Position numbers and translations under genes: made by a program. A stretch of 5,807 bases of DNA, taken from an uncultured Bacilli bacterium. Lineage in GTDB: Bacteria; Bacillota_I; Bacilli_A; RF39; UBA660. Where the stretch lies: assembly GCA_934096105.1 (NCBI GenBank), contig CAKOLH010000037.1, positions 1 to 5,807 on the forward strand, in the 5' to 3' direction. Positions 1-5,134 of this stretch are shown here, piece after piece; within the stretch, counting starts at the first letter, position 1, and each line of letters begins with the position of its first letter. Below the pieces are notes generated by a model. That model saw only the letters and a list, made by a program, of their open reading frames with translations, did not search any database and was not told the DNA's origin.

Positions 1-226
1 CTTTTTATTTTTGATTAGTTTATGTCATATTCCTCCCTTCTCCCTTTTTTATCCTCTCATACTTATATACAAGATTTGATATCTAATTTTGCCATTATTT
101 TGAAAATTTTTTTAAATTATTTTATTATTACCAACAATTCTTAGATTTGTTATAGACTTTAACTATACTATAATGAATAACATTTGAAGCAAACAACACC
201 GGCTAAACTTTAGTGATATAAAAAAA
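1..226. other. Non-coding left-edge intergenic region
   Basis: No gene can be supported here. On the minus strand a good Shine-Dalgarno (GGGAGGAAT, about 29-37) is followed by ATG at 26-28, but the reading is ATG-ACA-TAA, so it opens no gene. On the plus strand a sigma-A-like pair TTGTTA (147-152), 16-bp spacer, TATAAT (169-174) points toward the 3' end of the carboxypeptidase gene. On the minus strand TTGTTT (191-196), 18-bp spacer, TATAGT (167-172) points off the left edge. All are weak and in very AT-rich DNA, where chance matches are expected. A short palindrome CTAAA-C-TTTAG lies near 203-213. The T-rich first 15 bases could be the tail of a terminator of a gene outside the window. Confidence 0.4.
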
Positions 227-244
227 GAACATAATAATATGTCC
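220..244 (-). terminator. Rho-independent terminator of the D-Ala-D-Ala carboxypeptidase gene
   Basis: Read on the minus strand, GGACATA-TTAT-TATGTTC forms a 7-bp stem (one G-U pair) with a 4-nt loop, followed directly by seven T residues (220-226). The foot of the stem uses the last base of the TAG stop codon at 244-246, so the terminator abuts the gene end with no spacer. It closes the minus-strand gene group. The stem is A/U-rich, so its strength may be moderate. Confidence 0.8.
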
Positions 245-1395
245 TATTTAAGTAATAAATTACCTTTAAAAGTATTCTTTAGATTTCTATAAAATATAGC
301 AAATATGTTAGCCTTTGCAATATCTTCCTTTACTGTAGCCTCTACTGTTCCAATTATCTTATTATCCTCAATTATATCAATAGTACCAACCCTATCTCCT
401 TTTTTAACCGGAGCCACTATCTTATCAATATTTGCTTTATAAGTAATATTTCTTTTCTCTTCACTTTTCTTACTTAAAACTGTTATCTTATCGTTGGCAA
501 TAATCTCTGTTTCTGTATTTTTACCAAGTTCTACTTTTACTTTATCGATAACACTACTGTCATCTATAATATTTCTTACCATATATACATTGAAACCATA
601 ATCTAACATTTTACTGGTATCTGCACTTCTCTTACTAATATCAGGTTCATTCATAACTACTGTTATTAATCGCATATTATCTCTTTTAGCGGTACTTGTT
701 AAACAGTATCCTGCTTCGTTAGTAAATCCTGTCTTAAGTCCATCTACTCCAGAATAGAATCTTACTAGACGATTAGTATTAACAAGCCAAAATGGACTCT
801 TAGTATCTTTTCTTAAATAATCTTCATAAGTACCTGTGAACTCTAATATTTTTTCATGTTTAACTAACTCTCTAGCTATTAGCACCATGTCATTAGCACT
901 TGAATAATGATTATCAGCAGTTAATCCTGTAGCATTAATGAAATTGGTATTTTTAAGTCCTAGTTCTTTGGCTCTATCATTCATTTTTTTGACAAAAGAC
1001 TCTTCACTACCGGAAATGCGCTCAGCCATTGCCACTGTAGCATCATTACCTGAAGCAATTGATATTCCTTTTAACATATCGGTAACACTCATCTTTTCGC
1101 CAACTTTTAAAAAGATTTGACTACCTCCCATACTAGCAGCCTTCTCGGAAGCCGTAATCATCTCATCCCACTTTAAATTACCCTTTTCTATTTCTTCCAT
1201 AATAAGAAGCATACTCATCATCTTCGTCATTGAGGCTGGAGCCAGTTTCTCATCTTTATTCTTTTGAAATAATATCTCTCCAGTAGAAGCTTCAATCATT
1301 ATAGCACTCTTAGCATTAGGAGCCAAATCCTCTTCTTCTGCTCTTACTACTGGTACTAAAAGAAATAAAAATAAAAGTATTAATATTTTTTTCAT
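244..1395 (-). CDS. dacA: Serine-type D-alanyl-D-alanine carboxypeptidase (PBP5/6 family, peptidase S11)
   Basis: This exported low-molecular-weight penicillin-binding protein removes the terminal D-Ala from peptidoglycan pentapeptides and so limits cross-linking. All three active-site motifs are present: S55-M-T-K58 (nucleophile and base), S115-G-N117 and K221-T-G223. Residues 1-19 form a signal peptide with a hydrophobic core and VRA cleavage site. The S11 catalytic domain spans about 24-260 and a PBP5 C-terminal beta domain about 275-360. The final ~20 residues (from KANIFAIFYR) look amphipathic, the usual membrane anchor of this family. At 383 aa it is close in length to Bacillus DacF and DacB, so the dacA symbol is generic and the exact paralogue is uncertain. 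Its ATG start follows AGGTGAT (1401-1407) by 5 nt. The 66-bp AT-only gap to the upstream gene shows no clear terminator or good promoter, so co-transcription is possible. An intrinsic terminator follows the stop directly. Confidence 0.96.
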   Translation of the reverse strand: MKKILILLFLFLLVPVVRAEEEDLAPNAKSAIMIEASTGEILFQKNKDEKLAPASMTKMMSMLLIMEEIEKGNLKWDEMITASEKAASMGGSQIFLKVGEKMSVTDMLKGISIASGNDATVAMAERISGSEESFVKKMNDRAKELGLKNTNFINATGLTADNHYSSANDMVLIARELVKHEKILEFTGTYEDYLRKDTKSPFWLVNTNRLVRFYSGVDGLKTGFTNEAGYCLTSTAKRDNMRLITVVMNEPDISKRSADTSKMLDYGFNVYMVRNIIDDSSVIDKVKVELGKNTETEIIANDKITVLSKKSEEKRNITYKANIDKIVAPVKKGDRVGTIDIIEDNKIIGTVEATVKEDIAKANIFAIFYRNLKNTFKGNLLLK

Positions 1396-1461
1396 TACAT
1401 ATCACCTAGTAAAAACTATGCTTTATAATTTAAAATATTAATACTTATTTATACTTTTATA

Positions 1462-1971
1462 CTACTTACCTTCACATATTTTTTCTTGTAGTTGTCCTAG
1501 TCCTATTTTATCTGTTTCTTTAATTTCTAATAATACTTTTAGGCTATTATCGCTTTTCATAGAATTAAAAGCACTAACACGATTTCTTACATCATCTATA
1601 TCATTTACTATTCCTATACCTTTTAATGTATAGGTAAATTCATAGTACTTATTTACTTCTAATTTTTTCTTTAACTCACTACTAATTCCATGAGTAAAAG
1701 CACTATGAGATTGAAAGGCATCTAAAACGACATATGATTCTTCGGGTACTTCTGCCACATAGCCATCAAGTAAATCTACTACTCTATAAGTTCTAGTAAA
1801 CGAGCAGTCATAATATTTTTCTTCACTATTATTATTTTCTTCTTTAACTATCTCATTACTTTCTTTATTAGTATTAACACTCTTATTTTGCATAACTAAA
1901 TAAATATTACAACCAATTAATCCTATTATAATTACTATTAAAACAATAATTAATCTATTATTTAACTTCAT
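1462..1971 (-). CDS. Small exported protein of unknown function, possible lipoprotein (paralogue of the next gene upstream)
   Basis: I do not recognise this 169-aa family. Residues 6-27 are a strongly hydrophobic N-terminal segment with a short basic head. It contains L-I-G-C21, which fits a lipobox, so the protein may be a lipoprotein; hydrophobic residues continue past C21, so a plain membrane anchor is equally possible. A polar Asn/Glu/Lys-rich linker (30-52) leads to an outward-facing domain of about 115 residues. That domain has YDC56SFT near its start, KYYEFTYTLKG (about 108-118) and a C-terminal IKETDKIGL...IC166 block. Two cysteines are shared with the paralogue encoded at 1981-2496 and could form a disulfide, which is inference. 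The start ATG follows AAGGTGA (1976-1982), which overlaps the TAA stop of the upstream gene, so translation is probably coupled within one operon. The alternating hydrophobic strands suggest a small beta-rich fold. Confidence 0.88.
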   Translation of the reverse strand: MKLNNRLIIVLIVIIIGLIGCNIYLVMQNKSVNTNKESNEIVKEENNNSEEKYYDCSFTRTYRVVDLLDGYVAEVPEESYVVLDAFQSHSAFTHGISSELKKKLEVNKYYEFTYTLKGIGIVNDIDDVRNRVSAFNSMKSDNSLKVLLEIKETDKIGLGQLQEKICEGK

Positions 1972-1975
1972 ATTT

Positions 1976-1982
1976 TCACCTT
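1976..1982 (-). promoter_or_regulatory. Ribosome binding site overlapping the upstream stop codon
   Basis: On the minus strand TAAGGTGA contains both the TAA stop of the upstream paralogue (1981-1983) and the AAGGTGA Shine-Dalgarno of the downstream paralogue, 4 nt before its ATG. This is the usual arrangement for translational coupling between adjacent operon genes. Confidence 0.75.
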
Positions 1983-2496
1983 ACTTTCCTTTACATATAG
2001 GTTCACTTACTTGAGATAAACCAACCTTATCTGTTTCTTTTATTTTTAAAGTTGCACTATTTGTACTTGTACTATGTTCTTTATCAAAACTAGCTTTAAC
2101 TAATATATTAAGAGTATTATAATCAGTAATTTCACTCCAAGTACCTTTTAGTGTATAAGTAAATTCATAGTATTTATATTTTTCCATTTTATTTGCATCT
2201 TCTTCATATACTATTAGAAGTATTAGTTCATAACTTTGATAAATATCTCCTAGTACATAGGTTGTACCATCTACATATGTTTCATAATCTATTTTTTGAT
2301 AAAATCTAAATGTCTGAGTAAATGAACAATCATAATCTAGTTCTTTATTAATATTATTTATACTATCTTTATTGTTTTCTTCCTTAATATCATTATTATC
2401 AAGAGGAGTAATTGTACTTTGTACATAAATAATATATCCCCCTAATAGAAGGATTAGGATAGAAAGAAAGATAACTATATATTTATAATATTTCAC
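1981..2496 (-). CDS. Small membrane-anchored exported protein of unknown function (paralogue of the next gene downstream)
   Basis: This 171-aa protein has a single N-terminal transmembrane segment (about 6-25), an acidic Asn-rich linker (31-53) and an extracytoplasmic domain. Conserved blocks shared with the downstream neighbour are YDC57SFTQTFR, KYYEFTYTLKG (about 108-118) and IKETDKVGL..IC168KGK, giving the same two cysteines. Unlike its neighbour it has no cysteine in the hydrophobic segment, so it should stay anchored by the helix. The start codon is GTG (2494-2496), placed 3 nt after GGTGGTGAT (2500-2508). The overlapping ATG at 2496-2498 is out of frame and reads ATG-TGA. The genes are 9 bp apart and the stop codon of this one overlaps the next ribosome binding site. 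No function is assigned; proximity to a peptidoglycan carboxypeptidase gives only a weak hint of an envelope role. Confidence 0.88.
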   Translation of the reverse strand: MKYYKYIVIFLSILILLLGGYIIYVQSTITPLDNNDIKEENNKDSINNINKELDYDCSFTQTFRFYQKIDYETYVDGTTYVLGDIYQSYELILLIVYEEDANKMEKYKYYEFTYTLKGTWSEITDYNTLNILVKASFDKEHSTSTNSATLKIKETDKVGLSQVSEPICKGK

Positions 2497-2499
2497 ATT

Positions 2500-2508
2500 A
2501 TCACCACC
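2500..2508 (-). promoter_or_regulatory. Ribosome binding site that decides a GTG start
   Basis: GGTGGTGAT on the minus strand matches the anti-Shine-Dalgarno complement GGAGGTGAT at eight of nine bases. It sits 3 nt before GTG at 2494-2496. The nearby ATG at 2496-2498 is followed immediately by TGA in its own frame and cannot start the gene. Confidence 0.75.
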
Positions 2509-2540
2509 ATTCTATTATAAATATCTTCTAACTAAATATT

Positions 2541-2572
2541 ATCATAATATCATAATATCATAATATCATTAT
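2541..2572. repeat. 8-bp tandem repeat (ATCATAAT), four units
   Basis: Three exact copies of ATCATAAT (2541-2548, 2549-2556, 2557-2564) are followed by a fourth with one change (ATCATTAT, 2565-2572). The array lies 45 bp upstream of the GTG start of the first paralogue, within its probable leader or promoter region. On the minus strand the last unit overlaps a possible -10 TATAAT (2568-2573) that has no good -35. Such arrays can change copy number by slippage, and here that would alter promoter or leader spacing. Confidence 0.8.
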
Positions 2573-2616
2573 AATTGCAATAATCTCTCTTATATATAAT
2601 AGATATGGCTGATATA

Positions 2617-2644
2617 TTCTTTTTAGACCCTAGGCTAAAAAGAA
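2617..2644. repeat. Perfect 10-bp inverted repeat with 8-nt loop
   Basis: TTCTTTTTAG (2617-2626) and its exact reverse complement CTAAAAAGAA (2635-2644) flank the 8-nt ACCCTAGG. In either strand the T-rich arm comes first and the A-rich arm second, with no T run after the stem, so it is not a standard Rho-independent terminator. It lies 39 bp downstream of the FAD/Rieske gene end. It could shape the 3' end of that transcript or bind a protein. Confidence 0.75.
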
Positions 2645-2665
2645 CATTCTGTAGACCTTAGGCTA
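2624..2665. repeat. Paired 14-bp direct repeats, 28-bp period
   Basis: TAGACCCTAGGCTA (2624-2637) and TAGACCTTAGGCTA (2652-2665) differ at one base. They are spaced 28 bp start to start, and the similarity extends with gaps over roughly 20 bases. The first copy contains the loop of the inverted repeat at 2617-2644. These are the GC-richest bases in an otherwise AT-only spacer. They may be a duplicated regulatory or structural element; no known family is recognised. Confidence 0.75.
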
Positions 2666-2682
2666 TAGAGTGCATATATAAA

Positions 2683-4152
2683 TTATTTAATTTTAATGTC
2701 ATATACTGCTGGCCCATATATAATATTACCATCTATATCAAATCTAGAGGCATGACATGGACAGTCCCAAGTTTTATCAATATAATTAAATACCAAATTA
2801 CACTTCATATGTGGACATATATTAGATACAATATGTTTATTACCATTATCATCAGTATATATACCACATCTTTTACCCTCTATAAATTTAATTTCTACAT
2901 TATCATTATAATACTTCATATGAGGACTAATCTTATTCATAATATATCTAGACATAACTGAAGTATTAAATACTAATAAATTCTTAATTTTATCTTTAGA
3001 TATACTTCTTCTTGGAGTAAATATTTTTTCATAGTCATTATGTCTACCTACTATTAAATCACTAATTAATTTACCTCCTATTACACCATTGGTATTCCCC
3101 CATTTATTAAATCCTGTCATTATATATAAATTATTATCTATCTTACCAATAAAAGACATATTATCATAAGTCATAACATCGTGAGTATGATAAAAGTATT
3201 CTATATCTTTATTAAAATACTTCTTATATTCACTATTTAATTCATTATAATCATCCTTAATATCTAAATTACTACTAGTGGGATGACTTCTTCTACCATA
3301 TAATAAATAATTATTATTATTATTTTTATAATACCTCATTGATATACCTGGTTTATCATTAGATATCATTTGTATATTCTTACTATCATTACAAAAAGAA
3401 GCCCCAATAAAAAACTTTTCTACCCTCGTTTTAAATGGTGTAAAGTAAGGTACTATAAAGAAGGGATAATGAGAAGCTACTACTACTACATTAGATTTTA
3501 TCTCATAGTTATCACTCGTAGTACATATATAATAATCCCTCTTTTTATCTAACCTAATAGCCCTAGTATTCTCATAAATACTTATCTTATCTTTTAATAA
3601 TCTTTTTAAACCAATCAAATATTTATATGGGGTAAAAACATAACTATCATAAGTTTCTAATACCATCTTTGAGGGATAATTAAGTGGTAATGAAGATAAT
3701 ACTTTATACTTAATATTATTCTTTTTATAAAACTCTATTTCTTTATCAAAGTTCTTATATTTATCTTCATCATTAGAAAAGACATAAGCATTAGTCTTAG
3801 TTAAATCACAGTCTATCTTTTCTTTTTTGATAATACTAGTAATTATATTAATAGCCTCCTTCTGACTATTTAAATATAATCTTGCTACTTTTTCATTATA
3901 ATTACTTTCTATATCATGATATATTAAATCTTGCATAAAAGTCAGTTTTCCTGTATTACAAGAAGTAGCTCCCATACCACATTTATTTTTATCTATTAGA
4001 ACTATTTTTTTACCACTATCTTTTAAATTATATACTGTAGATAAGCCCGCGATACCTCCTCCTATTACAAGAATATCACACTCTATATTTTCTTTTAAAC
4101 TATCCATTCTTACATCTTTTATACCATCAGTCCATATACTAATTTTTTTCAT
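2683..4152 (-). CDS. FAD-dependent oxidoreductase with C-terminal Rieske [2Fe-2S] domain (YhfW-like)
   Basis: This is a predicted cytoplasmic 489-aa flavoprotein of the DAO/glycine-oxidase type fused to a Rieske iron-sulfur domain, the same architecture and about the same length as Bacillus subtilis YhfW. The N-terminal dinucleotide-binding fold is seen at G31-G-G-I-A-G36-L with the acidic end of strand 2 near D54. A second FAD-contacting region lies at WGNTNG (351-356). The Rieske domain occupies about 395-489 with C446-P-H448-M-K-C451 and C464-P-C-H467: Cys/His pairs for the cluster plus the extra cysteines C451 and C466 seen in disulfide-bearing Rieske proteins. Substrate and electron partner are unknown. 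The ATG at 4150-4152 follows GGTGAT (4156-4161); an upstream in-frame TTG at 4195-4197 lacks comparable support. A good -35 (TTGACA, 4215-4220) lies upstream. No convincing intrinsic terminator follows the gene. Confidence 0.93.
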   Translation of the reverse strand: MKKISIWTDGIKDVRMDSLKENIECDILVIGGGIAGLSTVYNLKDSGKKIVLIDKNKCGMGATSCNTGKLTFMQDLIYHDIESNYNEKVARLYLNSQKEAINIITSIIKKEKIDCDLTKTNAYVFSNDEDKYKNFDKEIEFYKKNNIKYKVLSSLPLNYPSKMVLETYDSYVFTPYKYLIGLKRLLKDKISIYENTRAIRLDKKRDYYICTTSDNYEIKSNVVVVASHYPFFIVPYFTPFKTRVEKFFIGASFCNDSKNIQMISNDKPGISMRYYKNNNNNYLLYGRRSHPTSSNLDIKDDYNELNSEYKKYFNKDIEYFYHTHDVMTYDNMSFIGKIDNNLYIMTGFNKWGNTNGVIGGKLISDLIVGRHNDYEKIFTPRRSISKDKIKNLLVFNTSVMSRYIMNKISPHMKYYNDNVEIKFIEGKRCGIYTDDNGNKHIVSNICPHMKCNLVFNYIDKTWDCPCHASRFDIDGNIIYGPAVYDIKIK

Positions 4153-4155
4153 TAT

Positions 4156-4161
4156 ATCACC
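4156..4161 (-). promoter_or_regulatory. Ribosome binding site deciding the FAD/Rieske start
   Basis: GGTGAT on the minus strand lies 3 nt before ATG (4150-4152), the same layout as the GTG-started gene at 2496. It supports a 489-aa product beginning MKKISIW rather than a TTG start 15 codons earlier. Confidence 0.7.
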
Positions 4162-4191
4162 AATATTATTATGGAATAAATAACTAAAATA

Positions 4192-4220
4192 ATACAATAA
4201 TTAGGTATTCATAATGTCAA
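4192..4220 (-). promoter_or_regulatory. Candidate promoter of the FAD/Rieske gene
   Basis: A consensus -35 TTGACA (4215-4220, minus strand) is followed by TTGTAT (4192-4197) at 17 bp, which is a poor -10, or by TATTAT (4189-4194) at 20 bp, which is a better hexamer at an unfavourable spacing. The -35 is convincing and the -10 is not. Confidence 0.4.
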
Positions 4221-4242
4221 AAAATAACTTTAAGAGTACAAT
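4214..4242 (+). promoter_or_regulatory. Candidate promoter of the YjcZ-like gene
   Basis: ATGTCA (4214-4219, four of six) is followed after 17 bp by TACAAT (4237-4242, five of six). The -35 overlaps the -35 of the divergent FAD/Rieske promoter. The -10 region AGTACAAT also resembles the sporulation sigma-E -10 (CATACAAT), so a sporulation sigma factor is possible, but no clear sigma-E -35 is seen. Confidence 0.4.
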
Positions 4243-4271
4243 ATATTAGATATCGTAAAGGAGGTATATAT

Positions 4272-4469
4272 ATGTATTATTACGGTGGATATTCTGGAGG
4301 ATATGGCACTAGTGGATGTGGATGCGGAGGTACTCAAAGTTATGCATACCCTTCATACGGATATGGCGGTTATGGATATGGTAACTATGGTTATGGAAAT
4401 AGTGCCGCTATTGTATTAGTATTATTTATCTTATTAGTTATTATAATTGGTACAAGAGTAACTGCTTAA
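4272..4469 (+). CDS. YjcZ-like tiny Gly/Tyr-rich transmembrane protein
   Basis: This 65-aa protein has a low-complexity N-terminal part (1-43) built of Gly and Tyr with a few Ser and Asn, and a C16-G-C18 motif. A single transmembrane helix (about 44-60, core AAIVLVLFILLVIIIG) is followed by a short TRVTA tail. Gly/Tyr-rich head plus LVLFILLxIIxG helix is the signature of the YjcZ / tiny-TM family found in spore-forming Bacilli, where members are sporulation-associated small proteins of unclear function. Most are about 25-50 residues, so this one is long. The start is secure: AAAGGAGGT (4257-4265) lies 6 nt before the ATG. It is divergent from the FAD/Rieske gene and ends at a strong terminator, so it is probably monocistronic. 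In this genome a sporulation role is inference. Confidence 0.88.
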   Translation: MYYYGGYSGGYGTSGCGCGGTQSYAYPSYGYGGYGYGNYGYGNSAAIVLVLFILLVIIIGTRVTA

Positions 4470-4476
4470 TTAAGTT

Positions 4477-4507
4477 AAGGGAAAATACTTCCCTTTTTTA
4501 TTTTTTT
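4477..4507 (+). terminator. Rho-independent terminator of the YjcZ-like gene
   Basis: AAGGGAA (4477-4483) pairs with TTCCCTT (4489-4495) over a 5-nt AATAC loop, and a T run follows (4494-4499, then 4501-4507 after a single A). It separates the small membrane-protein gene from def. Confidence 0.92.
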
Positions 4508-4508
4508 A

Positions 4509-4517
4509 TGGTAAAAT
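4509..4517 (+). promoter_or_regulatory. Extended -10 promoter of def
   Basis: TGG-TAAAAT gives an extended -10 (TGn followed by a five-of-six hexamer at 4512-4517). The 17-bp-spaced -35 position (4489-4494) falls in the preceding terminator stem and is poor, as tolerated for extended -10 promoters. It predicts a transcript start about 4524 and a leader of about 23 nt. Confidence 0.55.
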
Positions 4518-4546
4518 ATATAGCGAAAAGAAAGGGATGGTAGTTT

Positions 4547-5095
4547 ATGCTAAGAACAAAAGATATTTTGGATGAAAAAGATCCAAGAGTTAGAGCAAAA
4601 AATACTGAAGTAGAATTTCCTTTATGTGAAGAGTATAAAAGTATTATACCAGAGATGTTAAAGCATTTAAGGTATTCACAAATAGAGAAATATTCTAAGA
4701 AATATGATCTTAGACCTGGTATGGGATTAGCGGCTCCTCAACTTGGTATTAATAAAAGATTCTTCGTAGTCTGCTACGAAGTAAGTGATGGTAAATTTGA
4801 AGACTATATACTAATCAATCCAAAAGTAATTTCATATTCTGAAGAACTTATCTATGCTGGTGAGGGCGAAGGTTGTCTAAGTGTTAATAGAGAAGTAGAT
4901 GGTATTGTACCAAGACATGCTAGAATTACTGTTGAAGGTTATGATCTAGAGGGAAATTTGATAAAATATAGAGTTCGTGAAGATTTGGCTATTGCCTTCC
5001 AACATGAACTAGACCATTTAAATGGTATTCTATTTGTAGATTATATTGATCCAAAAGATCCTTATAAGAATTCAGAAAATATGCGTGAAATATAA
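4547..5095 (+). CDS. def: Peptide deformylase (type 2)
   Basis: The enzyme removes the formyl group from the N-terminal formyl-methionine of nascent proteins at the ribosome, using a bound Fe2+ (or similar metal). All three family motifs are intact: G58-M-G-L-A-A-P-Q65, E108-G-C110-L-S112 and Q152-H153-E154-L-D-H157. The metal ligands are C110, H153 and H157, with E154 as catalytic acid/base. The 182-aa length, the N-terminal extension before motif 1 and the EGEGCLS form match the type 2 deformylases of Gram-positive bacteria. The ATG follows a purine-rich AAGGGATGG (4532-4540) by 6 nt, a less perfect site than the others here. It has its own extended -10 promoter, no obvious operon partner (no fmt nearby), and a strong terminator right after the stop. 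Confidence 0.97.
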   Translation: MLRTKDILDEKDPRVRAKNTEVEFPLCEEYKSIIPEMLKHLRYSQIEKYSKKYDLRPGMGLAAPQLGINKRFFVVCYEVSDGKFEDYILINPKVISYSEELIYAGEGEGCLSVNREVDGIVPRHARITVEGYDLEGNLIKYRVREDLAIAFQHELDHLNGILFVDYIDPKDPYKNSENMREI

Positions 5096-5098
5096 AAG

Positions 5099-5134
5099 AC
5101 TATTAAGAACTGTTCTTAATAGTTATTTTTATTT
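5099..5134 (+). terminator. Strong terminator shared by convergent def and toxin genes
   Basis: ACTATTAAGAA (5099-5109) and TTCTTAATAGT (5113-5123) form a perfect 11-bp stem with a CTG loop. The plus-strand continuation TTATTTTTATTT gives the T run for def. On the minus strand the stem is followed by CTTTTATATTT, a weaker T run, so it should also stop toxin transcription. The toxin stop codon lies only 5 bp from the stem. Confidence 0.9.

Noticed and set aside
938..1120. Plus-strand 60-codon open frame inside the carboxypeptidase gene
   Set aside because: It lies wholly within a well-supported minus-strand gene, has no ribosome binding site of note and no recognisable protein features.
1396..1461. 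Dedicated promoter for the carboxypeptidase in the 66-bp gap
   Set aside because: A TATAAA (1422-1427, minus strand) exists, but no -35 is found at 16-18 bp. In such AT-rich sequence the hexamer alone is not evidence.
2617..2644. Inverted repeat as a Rho-independent terminator of the FAD/Rieske gene
   Set aside because: The T-rich arm is 5' and the A-rich arm 3', and no T run follows the stem on either strand, so it lacks terminator form.
2752..2961. Plus-strand 69-codon open frame opposite the Rieske domain
   Set aside because: It is antisense to intact Rieske motifs, and its Ile/Tyr/Thr-rich composition is what AT-rich antisense gives.
3370..3552. Plus-strand 60-codon open frame opposite the FAD domain
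   Set aside because: It is antisense to a confident gene, with no ribosome binding site and no homology signature.
4153..4197. 15-residue N-terminal extension of the FAD/Rieske protein from a TTG
   Set aside because: The ATG at 4150-4152 has GGTGAT at good spacing and gives the expected distance to the GxGxxG motif. The extension would also overlap the candidate -10 region.
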